A DNA stretch of 9,195 nucleotides from Paludibacter sp. (GCA_030655595.1 JAUSNQ010000164.1:1-9195); one strand, 5' to 3'. Numbered from the stretch's first letter, positions 1-6,907 are shown. A program made the numbers and translations. Notes: generated by a model from the sequence alone, not told the origin.

Positions 1-57
1 TGCTTTTTTGAATAAGTCTTTGGTGTTAACTAATCCAAGTTCTTTGTAACTTAACAT
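1..57 (-). CDS. fba: Class II fructose-1,6-bisphosphate aldolase, N-terminal fragment
   Basis: Reading the minus strand from the ATG at 57-55 gives 19 codons with no stop to the window edge: MLSYKELGLVNTKDLFKKA. I recognise this as the start of the Bacteroidota class II (zinc-dependent) fructose-bisphosphate aldolase, whose N-terminus typically reads M-x-x-Y-K-(D/E)-L-G-L-V-N-T followed by a short helix and then the GGYAIPA segment, which lies outside this window. The enzyme cleaves fructose 1,6-bisphosphate to glyceraldehyde 3-phosphate and dihydroxyacetone phosphate in cytoplasmic glycolysis, and catalyses the reverse in gluconeogenesis. No catalytic or zinc ligand is inside the window, so the call rests on N-terminal resemblance plus a good promoter box upstream. 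The gene is transcribed away from the nuclease genes. Confidence 0.72.
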   Translation of the reverse strand, partial: MLSYKELGLVNTKDLFKKA

Positions 58-91
58 AATCTACTTATTTTATAGTTTGATATTCTGACTG

Positions 92-122
92 CAAAAATAG
101 TGAAATTTTATCAATTTTCTAA
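92..122 (-). promoter_or_regulatory. Bacteroidota-type promoter for the aldolase gene
   Basis: On the minus strand, TATTTTTG at 99-92 matches the Bacteroidota -7 consensus TAnnTTTG exactly and is followed by CAG. A weak -33 candidate, TTAG, lies at 122-119 with a 19-nt spacer, within the usual 19-21 nt. The -7 box is about 34 bases upstream of the ATG, giving a short leader. The -7 match is seen directly; the -33 element is poor. Confidence 0.5.
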
Positions 123-247
123 CATTAACAGCTTTTTAATAGCTAAAAACAGTTTCTAAAGGATATTTGTTCGTTGTGTTATGTTTTCATATATTGAACT
201 CACGTTTTTTCAAAATTATTGTTATAAAAACCCAACAAAAGATTGAA

Positions 248-275
248 TATTTTTAGGTTTTTTATCCTAAAAATA
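248..275. repeat. Perfect 10-bp inverted repeat
   Basis: The arm TATTTTTAGG (248-257) is the exact reverse complement of CCTAAAAATA (266-275), with an 8-nt T-rich loop (258-265). It lies between divergent genes, about 95 bases upstream of the nuclease start and about 190 bases from the aldolase start. It is therefore not at the end of either known gene. An operator or an RNA hairpin are both possible; the base pairing is seen, the role is inference. Confidence 0.5.
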
Positions 276-370
276 GTATTTAAATATCCTTTGCTATTAA
301 TAAATGTAGTACTTTAGCAGGCCGTTTCTGAAATCTCAGAATCGCTTCATATTTTTTAATTGATGCTAAA

Positions 371-1426
371 ATGAAATTACTTACACTCAATATTTTTTGG
401 CTCTGTGCGGTTTTGATGGTTGCACAACCACCTGCAGGATATTATCATGCTGCTAATGGAAAATCCGATGCGCAACTGAAAACTACCCTATATGGTATTA
501 TATCAAGCGGATATGTGACAAAAACTTACGATTTTCTATACACAATCTACGAAACCAGCGATGTTACATCTGATGGGAAAGTCTGGGATATGTATTCAAC
601 TTGTACCTGGATACCGAATCAAAAAAAGTGTGGAAATCAAAGTGAAGTTTGTGATTGTTATAATCGAGAGCATTCAATTCCAAGTAGTTGGTTTAACAAT
701 CAAAGTCCTATGTCGTCGGATGCTTTTCATATTTATCCTACTGATGGGCGGGTGAACAATTTTAGAGGAAATATGCCTTTTGGAGAAACGAACTCAACCA
801 GTTTAATTGCGGGTGATAATCGATCACTTGGTAAAATTGGGACATCTTCATTTTCAGGCTACTCCGGAACAGTATTCGAGCCAGTTGATGAATACAAGGG
901 CGATTTTGCCCGTACCTATTTTTATTTTGCCACCCGGTATGAAAATATCATGACCACCATCGATGGTGAATCGTTTAATCGCACAAAATATCCTGCTTTT
1001 TCAACCTGGAGTACAAACTTATTTTTAAAATGGCACCGACAGGATCCCGTTTCTCAAAAGGAAATCACCCGCAACAACGCGATATATGTCCATCAAAAGA
1101 ATAGAAATCCATTTATTGACTATCCTGAATTAGCCGAGTATATTTGGGGAAATTTCAAAGGTACATCTTGGAACACTTCATCTGGCGTTGACTCACCCGA
1201 AACATTAATTACATTTAGTTATCATGCCAAAGAAAAAACAGTTAAAGTTGGCATTGACACTTTACCTCTTCGTTACAGCATTCTGAACATCAGCGGACAG
1301 GTTGTAAAAGCTGGAAATATTGAACCTTTTGCCCCGATTTCTGTTTCAAATTTATATGCGGGCATGTATTTTATTAAATTCGAATCTAACCAAATCAAAG
1401 CTATCCGAAAATTTATCATACAATAA
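371..1426 (+). CDS. Secreted endonuclease I-family nuclease with C-terminal T9SS-like sorting domain
   Basis: Predicted extracellular, metal-dependent nonspecific nuclease of the endonuclease I (EndA/Vvn-like, beta-beta-alpha metal finger) family. Residues 1-19 form a signal peptide (M-K-L-L, hydrophobic core, cleavage near AQ/PP). The nuclease domain spans about 20-262. It carries the REHSIP active-site motif (E100, presumed general-base H101), the D117-x-x-H120-x-x-P123 element, and N129-x-x-R132-x-N134-x-P136, where an Asn is expected to hold the metal. It also has the conserved NRNPFIDYP at 244-252. Four cysteines (78, 87, 94, 96) sit just before the active site and could form disulfides. 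Residues about 283-351 form a small beta domain ending in K-F-I-I-Q, typical of T9SS type A sorting domains. The start at 371 gives a complete signal peptide. The stop lies 8 bases before the next, paralogous gene, so the two are probably cotranscribed. Likely roles are scavenging external DNA or remodelling biofilm DNA (inference). Confidence 0.9.
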   Translation: MKLLTLNIFWLCAVLMVAQPPAGYYHAANGKSDAQLKTTLYGIISSGYVTKTYDFLYTIYETSDVTSDGKVWDMYSTCTWIPNQKKCGNQSEVCDCYNREHSIPSSWFNNQSPMSSDAFHIYPTDGRVNNFRGNMPFGETNSTSLIAGDNRSLGKIGTSSFSGYSGTVFEPVDEYKGDFARTYFYFATRYENIMTTIDGESFNRTKYPAFSTWSTNLFLKWHRQDPVSQKEITRNNAIYVHQKNRNPFIDYPELAEYIWGNFKGTSWNTSSGVDSPETLITFSYHAKEKTVKVGIDTLPLRYSILNISGQVVKAGNIEPFAPISVSNLYAGMYFIKFESNQIKAIRKFIIQ

Positions 1427-1434
1427 CGCATGTT

Positions 1435-4269
1435 ATGATAAAAAACGGATTCAAGTCAACCATTTTCCTATGCATTTTGTGTGTAGTGCAATTTGGTGTG
1501 CTTGCGGAAATACCCGCAGGATATTATTATAATGCCCATAACACCAAGAAGGCTGCCCTGAAAACTGCTCTTCATCAGTTATCAGCTCCACAACAAGTAC
1601 TGAAATACGGAAGTGGCAGTGGATATACCTGGGAGGGATTCTTTCAAACCGACCAAAATCCGGATGGCTCTGTGATGGATATGTATTCGCCTATAGTCAG
1701 GTATTATGATGGTTTTAAAGGTGTTTCAGATATGCACATTGAACATTCGTTTCCCAAGAGCTGGTGGGGTGGTTACGAATGGAATGTTTACAAAGATTTA
1801 TTTCATTTGTATCCTTCTGATGGTTCAACCAACATGTCGAAAAGTAATAATCCGCTGGGGGTCGTCACTGGCGTACCTACAACCGATAATGGTGTCAGTA
1901 AAATTGGCTCGGCAATTTATCCCGGATATACGGGCAATGTGTTCGAACCTGCGGATGAGTTTAAGGGTGATTTTGCAAGGTCTTACTTTTACGTTGTAAC
2001 CACTTATCAAGATCTTGCTCCATACTGGAATTCTCCGATGTTGGATAAAAACAACTATCCGGTCTGGAAACCATGGGCTATTGAATTGTTGAAACAGTGG
2101 CACCAGCAGGATCCCGTCAGTATCAAGGAAGTCTTGAGGCAGGAGGCTGTTTATAGCATTCAGGGAAACCGCAATCCTTTTATTGATTATCCTGATTTGG
2201 TGAATTACATCTGGGGAAGTGATACGGTCAACGTATATCCTTTTCCGGTAGAAACAGAATCCTTTATCGTGACACCACGTCAGGGAGAAAGAATGAACTT
2301 TGATGTGATTCTTCAGGGTGATTCTCTCAGGAAAATGGTATTTATTCAGGGTGTCAATATCAGTTCCAATGTGAGTCTTACGTTGAAAAACAACAACCCC
2401 AACTTTTTTTTGCAAACCCATACTCTGATGCAAACCACACTGCAAAACGGCGTGAATGTGGAGCTTGTTTTTTGTCCGGCTGCTTCGGGGAGTTTTATTG
2501 ATACTTTAGTTATTTCTGGGGGCGGACTTGCACAGCCACGCATGGTACAACTAACCGGTAAAGCCAGTAAAGATTTTATGGTGCTAGAAGCAGAAGAGCA
2601 TACTCCAGTAGGTGCAAAGCTGAACTGGATTACCGACCCTCATGCAGATGATTATCAATTAACAGTTTATGAAGGAGCAACTAAAGCCGGTAATCTGATT
2701 TTTTCTTCCTATGTTGAAGGGACTGGATTCAACAAAGCCGTTGAATTGTACAACGGAACAGGAAGAACTCTTGATTTATCAGATTATACATTACAAAAGC
2801 AATCAAACGGCGAGGGGGGATTTGATGCTATATTTAGAATGAGCGGACTGTTACCTAACAACCAGACTTATTTGTTAGCCTACAATATTGTCAGCAATGT
2901 ATTAAGGAATCAGGCACAGGCGGTTAACGACTCGGTGATGAGTTTCAACGGAAATGATGCGATTGGGTTGTATCACAATGGAATATTAACGGATATAGTC
3001 GGATATGCTGACGGAGGAATTGCCTTGTTTTGGGGGGAAAACAAAACCTTGAAGCGAAAACCTTTCGTAACTCATCCATCACCATCATACGATGAAAATC
3101 AGTGGGTGAGTTATCCAGTCGATTATTTCGATTTGCTGGGAAGTCACCAAATTCAATTTCAAAGTCAGGAAATACCTGTTTTGTCTTCAGTTTCAACACA
3201 GGGCAATCCTTTTTATAATATTAGCGGGTTATATCCTGAAGCAACTTACACTTTTTTTGTAGAATCAGTAACATCAGGAGATTTCAACAAATCGATCAAC
3301 ACCATGCAGTTTACAACTACAGGGTTATCGGCACCTGAAGTTAATGCGGCTGTTGATGTGCAGCCACTGAGATTCACCGCCAACTGGGAAGCTGATTTGT
3401 ACACCGATAATTTTTTGCTGAATGTTTTTCGATTGATTGGTAGTGCTGACACCACAGTTGTTGAAGGGTTTAATGATGTGGGTACTACTGGGAAGCCTTT
3501 ACCTGAAGGATGGTCGGGAACTGCCAGTGGAAATTATACATCTACTGCAAGTTCAGGGACTGCAATTCCGTCGGTTGCACTAAAAAACACAGGAGAATTT
3601 ATTCAAACGAAAGTATATCCTCACCCGGTGACACAATTTAGTTTTATGTATAGATTTCCTTCTGGAGGAACCGGATCAAGCTTAAAAGTGGAAGCTTTGT
3701 CCGGAGCAAACTGGACGCAAATCGACATGATTAATTATGTGAACACTTCGAAATACACCCTGAATTATTCGTTTAACAGAGCGGATGATATCAGGGCATT
3801 TCGTGTGACGTATAACTTTAAAGCCACCACTGCGAATCTGGCTGTGGATGATTTTAGTGTTACATACGGCAATCAGGTTTCTGAATATTTAATTCAAAAT
3901 GAGTTGCTAAATGGCAATATGAAAGTTGTTGATAATCTTACACCATCAACTGATTACTATTACAATGTACGCGCTGTACTCGGAACCAGTACTTCACCTT
4001 TATCCGAAACTGTAAAAGTTACGACATTGGTTGAAACAGGTTTGCCAACTAATCTTATCGATATTAAACTTTATTCCACTTCCGGCGGAGTGCTGCTTTC
4101 TGGTCTGACAGGAGGAGAAGATATTCGTATTTACACGCTGTCAGGAACTTTGTTTTATAGCCAAAAAGCGTCTGTCAACAGTGTGAAAATCGCTTTGAAA
4201 CCGTCAAACATATATATTTTATCTATTCAGCATAACGATTATACGTATCACACTAAAATCATCAGGTAA
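1435..4269 (+). CDS. Large multidomain secreted endonuclease I-family nuclease (lamin-tail, fibronectin III-like, T9SS-like C-terminus)
   Basis: Paralogue of the preceding gene. Signal peptide about 1-24; mature start near EIPAGYYY. Nuclease domain about 25-262, with IEHSFP (E103, H104), D121-x-x-H124-x-x-P127, N133-x-x-K136-x-N138-x-P140 (Lys where the upstream paralogue has Arg) and NRNPFIDYP at 245-253. Residues about 270-378 resemble an Ig-like beta domain. A fibronectin III-like half at about 382-413 is followed by a lamin-tail-like domain (419-571, with the signatures KAVELYNGTG, DLSDYTL and GNDAIGLY) and then the missing half (577-628). The same pattern repeats: half-domain 633-666, a jelly-roll-like module 673-812, second half 815-865. 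Residues about 870-944 form a T9SS-like sorting domain ending KIIR. The appended domains probably bind cell-surface, matrix or nucleic-acid ligands (inference). No Shine-Dalgarno is visible; the upstream stop is 8 bases away, consistent with cotranscription. Confidence 0.9.
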   Translation: MIKNGFKSTIFLCILCVVQFGVLAEIPAGYYYNAHNTKKAALKTALHQLSAPQQVLKYGSGSGYTWEGFFQTDQNPDGSVMDMYSPIVRYYDGFKGVSDMHIEHSFPKSWWGGYEWNVYKDLFHLYPSDGSTNMSKSNNPLGVVTGVPTTDNGVSKIGSAIYPGYTGNVFEPADEFKGDFARSYFYVVTTYQDLAPYWNSPMLDKNNYPVWKPWAIELLKQWHQQDPVSIKEVLRQEAVYSIQGNRNPFIDYPDLVNYIWGSDTVNVYPFPVETESFIVTPRQGERMNFDVILQGDSLRKMVFIQGVNISSNVSLTLKNNNPNFFLQTHTLMQTTLQNGVNVELVFCPAASGSFIDTLVISGGGLAQPRMVQLTGKASKDFMVLEAEEHTPVGAKLNWITDPHADDYQLTVYEGATKAGNLIFSSYVEGTGFNKAVELYNGTGRTLDLSDYTLQKQSNGEGGFDAIFRMSGLLPNNQTYLLAYNIVSNVLRNQAQAVNDSVMSFNGNDAIGLYHNGILTDIVGYADGGIALFWGENKTLKRKPFVTHPSPSYDENQWVSYPVDYFDLLGSHQIQFQSQEIPVLSSVSTQGNPFYNISGLYPEATYTFFVESVTSGDFNKSINTMQFTTTGLSAPEVNAAVDVQPLRFTANWEADLYTDNFLLNVFRLIGSADTTVVEGFNDVGTTGKPLPEGWSGTASGNYTSTASSGTAIPSVALKNTGEFIQTKVYPHPVTQFSFMYRFPSGGTGSSLKVEALSGANWTQIDMINYVNTSKYTLNYSFNRADDIRAFRVTYNFKATTANLAVDDFSVTYGNQVSEYLIQNELLNGNMKVVDNLTPSTDYYYNVRAVLGTSTSPLSETVKVTTLVETGLPTNLIDIKLYSTSGGVLLSGLTGGEDIRIYTLSGTLFYSQKASVNSVKIALKPSNIYILSIQHNDYTYHTKIIR

Positions 4270-4288
4270 GGTATGCAAAAGGTAAAAA

Positions 4289-5110
4289 TTAGTCATCGTC
4301 TTCATCTACTTCGATTTTCTTTGTCTTACAAACCAAAATACTCAACTCATAAAGCAAATATAGCGGTAACGCCACCACCATCATCGTAAACGGGTCGGTG
4401 GTCGGTGTAATCAATGCTGATAAAATCAAAAGAATAACAAATGCATATGATCGAACCTTTTTGAGCATTTGCTTATTGATCAAACCGATTTTTGATAACA
4501 GAAAAGCCAGTACAGGCATTTCAAACATCACACCCATACTGAAAGTAAGAATGTATAAGGTGCCGAGATAGGATTGAACAGCAATTTGATTCGGTACCAG
4601 AGCAGATACTTCATAGGTACCCAAAAATCTTACCGTAAGCGGAAAAATTACAAAGTAACTGGCGGCAACTCCTAAATAAAAAAGAAAAGATGAGGATAAA
4701 AACACAAAGCCTACATGGCTTTTCTCATTGGGATACAATGCCGGTTGTACGAATCGCCAAATTTCGAAGAGAATATAAGGAATAATCATGACGAGGGCAA
4801 TGCTGAATGAAGCCCCGATATGCACCAAAAACTGACCCGCAAGATTGAAGTTGATCAGTTTAATATTGAATTCTTCCGGACAGATGCCCGGGATTTTGAC
4901 TAATTCAGATAAAGAGCAAAGTGCCCGATAAAACCAAAAGTCAGAACTCAGGGGAGCAAAAACAATGTTGGTGAAAACAAACTCTTTAAAGAAAAATATT
5001 GCTGATACCAACAAGCTTATCGCAATGAGAATACGAAAGATGGTCCATCTTAAGACTTCTAAGTGCTCCCAAAACGAAAGGGTTTTTTCATCATCAACTT
5101 CAACAGGCAT
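4289..5110 (-). CDS. tatC: Twin-arginine translocase subunit TatC
   Basis: Core receptor of the Tat pathway, which exports folded proteins carrying twin-arginine signal peptides across the inner membrane. The 273-aa protein has the multi-spanning pattern of TatC. The cytoplasmic N-terminus carries the family signature WEHLEVLR (14-21), part of the signal-peptide site. Other hallmarks are FEIWRFVQPALYPNEK (115-130, including the conserved Glu at 129), MFEMPV (195-200), and TPTTDPFTMMVVALPLYLLYEL (starting at 235). The first periplasmic loop is long and holds two cysteines, C65 and C77. The C-terminus is a short acidic tail (E267, then D269-D273 all acidic). The ATG lies 11 bases after the tatA stop, so it is the second gene of a tatA-tatC operon. 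It converges on the nuclease gene with only 19 bases between the stops and no obvious terminator hairpin there. Confidence 0.96.
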   Translation of the reverse strand: MPVEVDDEKTLSFWEHLEVLRWTIFRILIAISLLVSAIFFFKEFVFTNIVFAPLSSDFWFYRALCSLSELVKIPGICPEEFNIKLINFNLAGQFLVHIGASFSIALVMIIPYILFEIWRFVQPALYPNEKSHVGFVFLSSSFLFYLGVAASYFVIFPLTVRFLGTYEVSALVPNQIAVQSYLGTLYILTFSMGVMFEMPVLAFLLSKIGLINKQMLKKVRSYAFVILLILSALITPTTDPFTMMVVALPLYLLYELSILVCKTKKIEVDEDDD

Positions 5111-5121
5111 GGCAGATTTAC

Positions 5122-5319
5122 TTATTTTTTCGAGTCATCTAAACCGGAGTTTATTTCTTCGTCAACATCTTTGATGCCTTTTTTAAACTGACTTACACCT
5201 TTACCCAGACCACGCATCAGTTCTGGAATTTTTTTTCCTCCGAAAATTAAAAGTACAACAAGTGCTATCAGGATTATTTCACCTGTACCTAATGCAAATA
5301 ATAGAATTGTGCTTAACAT
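5122..5319 (-). CDS. tatA: Sec-independent protein translocase subunit TatA (TatA/E/B family)
   Basis: Small membrane protein (65 aa) that oligomerises with TatC to form the Tat translocation site. One transmembrane helix (about 13-27) starts with a polar GTGE segment (E14). The family hinge F-G-G-K-K-I-P-E-L (26-34) follows, then a basic amphipathic helix to about residue 50 and a short acidic/polar tail. Length and order match TatA. No separate tatB is present in this window, so the TatA may do both jobs, as proposed for TatAC systems (inference from known minimal systems). It is the first gene of the operon, 11 bases ahead of tatC, with a strong -7 box upstream. The Glu at the helix start is a feature also seen in TatB proteins, but the short length and the FGGKKIPEL hinge favour TatA. 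Confidence 0.95.
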   Translation of the reverse strand: MLSTILLFALGTGEIILIALVVLLIFGGKKIPELMRGLGKGVSQFKKGIKDVDEEINSGLDDSKK

Positions 5320-5344
5320 TTTTTTTTAAATTTAATTGAACGTG

Positions 5345-5352
5345 CAAATATA
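5345..5352 (-). promoter_or_regulatory. -7 promoter box of the tatA-tatC operon
   Basis: On the minus strand, TATATTTG at 5352-5345 is an exact match to TAnnTTTG and is followed by CAC. It sits 25 bases upstream of the tatA ATG, implying a leader of roughly 20 nt. No good TTTG-like -33 element is present 19-21 nt further upstream. The region 5320-5496 between tatA and the divergent gene contains nothing else I can name, apart from a candidate promoter for that gene. Confidence 0.55.
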
Positions 5353-5434
5353 AGATTTTTACGCATAATTTCGGGTGTGTTTCTGGTTTTTTCTCACAGA
5401 AAGAATATTTAACATAAAATAATGAATGGTGTTG

Positions 5435-5465
5435 TTTAACTTTCAACAAAAATCACCGATATTTG
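5435..5465 (+). promoter_or_regulatory. Weak candidate promoter for the exported-protein gene
   Basis: GATATTTG at 5458-5465 differs from TAnnTTTG only at the first base. TTTA at 5435-5438 is a poor -33 element with a 19-nt spacer. The box is 31 bases before the ATG at 5497, a plausible distance. It is the best candidate in the gap but not a clean match. Confidence 0.3.
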
Positions 5466-5496
5466 TTATAGTCTTATAAATCAAAAAATTAATCAT

Positions 5497-6747
5497 ATGA
5501 AGCCAAGAGTTATCGTGTCATTATTTTTACTTTTGCTGATTACATCCGTGTATTCCATTACGCAGACAGAAAATGGAAATTATGCCGAGTTCAGAGGTAA
5601 AATCATCGATCGGTCAACCAATACGCCACTTTCATATTGCAACATATTGGTATCGGGGTTGAATATCGCAACCGTAACAAATTCAGATGGTGAATTTTTA
5701 CTTAAAGTACCCAAGCAACACAATAATGTGCGACTGATTATCAGGCATATGGGGTATAAAAGTAAACAGGTTAATTTAAATGAATTGAATGCTCAGAAAG
5801 GAATAATAGCCTTGGAACAGGCTGCTATTCAATTACCTCAGATTGATGTATTGACACAGGATGCGAATGTGTTGGTTCGCAATATGTTTGAAAAGATACC
5901 AGAGAATTATCCACAACAAGAGATGTTTATGACTGCTTTTTATAGGGAATCTATCCGAAAAGGCAGGAGTTATGTTTCTTTGTCTGAGGCGGTTGTTGAT
6001 ATTCAAAAACAACCTTATGAATCATACAGGAACGACTTGGCAAAACTTTTCAAAGCCCGAAAGCAAACAGATTATACAAAACTTGATACCCTGGTCTTTA
6101 AATTGATGGGGGGACCCTACAATAATCTTTTATTGGATGTTATTAAAAATCCAAGTATAATTTTTTCGGAAAATATTTTCCAGCGGTATTATTTTACATT
6201 TGATAAGGTTGAATGGCTCGACGATCGTTTGATTTATGTGGTTAATTTTAATCATCATGCAACTAAGGAAGAAGCTCTTTATGCTGGAAAACTCTTTATC
6301 GACGCTACAACTTTTGCCTTAAAATCTGCTGTTTTTAGTCTGAACTTGCAGAACGAAGAGGAAGCTGTTAAAATGTTTATCAGAAAGAAACCTTTCAACG
6401 CCAGAGTAACACCTGTTGAAGCCAATTACCGGATGGATTATATCGAAAAGGATGGAAAATGGCATTATGCCTACAGCAGAATTGAGTTAGGTATGAAAAT
6501 CAACTGGAAACGCAAACTTTTCAATACGAACTACTACGCTACCATCGAAATGGCTATGACCGACCGTGAAAACAGTTCCGAAAATAAAGCCATTACATTC
6601 CGTGAACGACTACGTTCTAATGTAATCATCAGTGAAACAGCAGATGGGTTCTCCGATCCTGATTTCTGGGGGCCATTGAATGTAATCGAACCAGAAAAGC
6701 CTATTGAAGATGCAATCAAGAAGATTCAAAGGCAGTTGGAACGGTAA
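5497..6747 (+). CDS. Exported protein with carboxypeptidase-regulatory-like domain, function unknown
   Basis: The 416-aa product has a clear signal peptide (about 1-20, hydrophobic core V-S-L-F-L-L-L-L-I, cleavage near VYS/ITQ). Residues about 31-108 match the CarbopepD_reg-like beta domain common in Bacteroidota: FRGKIIDRSTNTPLSYCNI (32-50), then V-T-N-S-D-G-E-F-L-L (60-69) and a R-H-M-G-Y-K (83-88) element. These domains usually precede TonB-dependent receptors, but no plug or barrel follows here. The remaining 300 residues are a soluble mixed alpha/beta region rich in Tyr and charged residues (for example MTAFYRESIRKGRSYVSLSE at 145-164) with no catalytic motif I recognise. It probably resides in the periplasm or at the outer membrane. 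The gene is monocistronic by appearance: divergent from tatA, with a hairpin and the sufB promoter downstream. Relatedness to Bacteroidota DUF families in this style is plausible but cannot be assigned by eye. Confidence 0.85.
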   Translation: MKPRVIVSLFLLLLITSVYSITQTENGNYAEFRGKIIDRSTNTPLSYCNILVSGLNIATVTNSDGEFLLKVPKQHNNVRLIIRHMGYKSKQVNLNELNAQKGIIALEQAAIQLPQIDVLTQDANVLVRNMFEKIPENYPQQEMFMTAFYRESIRKGRSYVSLSEAVVDIQKQPYESYRNDLAKLFKARKQTDYTKLDTLVFKLMGGPYNNLLLDVIKNPSIIFSENIFQRYYFTFDKVEWLDDRLIYVVNFNHHATKEEALYAGKLFIDATTFALKSAVFSLNLQNEEEAVKMFIRKKPFNARVTPVEANYRMDYIEKDGKWHYAYSRIELGMKINWKRKLFNTNYYATIEMAMTDRENSSENKAITFRERLRSNVIISETADGFSDPDFWGPLNVIEPEKPIEDAIKKIQRQLER

Positions 6748-6751
6748 TTAT

Positions 6752-6772
6752 AGGTTTATTTAAATCAAACCT
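6752..6772 (+). other. Small hairpin after the exported-protein gene
   Basis: AGGTTT (6752-6757) pairs with AAACCT (6767-6772) around a 9-nt loop, starting five bases after the stop codon. The stem is only 6 bp and AT-rich and is not followed by an uninterrupted T-run. It may contribute to the 3' end but is weak on its own. Confidence 0.3.
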
Positions 6773-6788
6773 TCTCATGGTTTTTATC

Positions 6789-6808
6789 GGATGGACAAAA
6801 GTTCATCC
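6789..6808 (+). terminator. Candidate hairpin terminator or 3' end structure
   Basis: GGATGGAC (6789-6796) pairs with GTTCATCC (6801-6808) around an AAAA loop, giving an 8-bp stem with one G-U pair. That pair would be an A-C mismatch in the opposite-strand RNA, so the hairpin favours plus-strand transcripts. It lies 42 bases past the stop of the exported-protein gene and well upstream of the sufB promoter, so it belongs in the 3' untranslated region. It lacks the immediate T-tract of a textbook intrinsic terminator. Confidence 0.45.
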
Positions 6809-6856
6809 TGATGAAAAATGACTTTTAATTAAACAAAACCCCTTATAAGTGTGTTA

Positions 6857-6888
6857 TTTCCGTACCTGTCCAATTTTTAGTAATTTTG
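6857..6888 (+). promoter_or_regulatory. Bacteroidota-type promoter of the suf operon
   Basis: TAATTTTG (6881-6888) matches TAnnTTTG exactly and is followed by CAG, as at the aldolase box. TTTC (6857-6860) is a one-mismatch -33 element with a 20-nt spacer, in the usual range. Transcription should begin around 6893-6897, leaving a leader of only about 10-15 nt before the sufB ATG at 6908. No IscR/SufR-type operator palindrome is apparent around it. Confidence 0.6.
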
Positions 6889-6907
6889 CAGTCAATATAA
6901 AAAAATT

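Larger units (their letters stand above)
58..370. other. Divergent intergenic region, no gene
   Basis: This 313-bp AT-rich stretch separates the minus-strand aldolase from the plus-strand nuclease. I find no coding frame with recognisable content. It holds the aldolase promoter (92-122), a perfect 10-bp inverted repeat (248-275) and a small hairpin just before the nuclease gene (TTCTGA at 326-331, TCAGAA at 336-341, 4-nt loop). No clear -7 box serves the nuclease gene. Weak candidates are TACTTTAG at 310-317, with TTTG at 290-293 but only a 16-nt spacer, and TATTTTTT at 350-357, with TTTC at 325-328 and a 21-nt spacer. Neither fits well, so the nuclease promoter is unresolved. Confidence 0.6.

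Noticed and set aside
162..171. GATATTTGTT shared with 5458-5467 as a common regulatory motif
   Set aside because: A 10-base AT-rich match in two AT-rich intergenic regions is weak, and the distances to the genes differ greatly (about 200 versus 30 bases).
1423..1436. ATAAC/GTTAT mini-palindrome at the junction of the two nuclease genes
   Set aside because: A 5-bp AT-rich stem around a 4-nt loop is expected by chance and overlaps coding sequence on both sides.
1825..2445. 206-codon open frame on the minus strand, antisense to the large nuclease gene
   Set aside because: It lies wholly inside a gene with convincing domains on the plus strand, has no recognisable protein features and no promoter box; it is a shadow frame.
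371..4269. The two nuclease genes as one gene broken by a frameshift
   Set aside because: Each has its own signal peptide, complete nuclease domain and C-terminal sorting-like domain, so they are two intact paralogues.
4270..4288. Bidirectional terminator between the convergent nuclease and tatC genes
   Set aside because: The 19-bp gap contains no inverted repeat, so any terminator would have to lie inside the coding ends.
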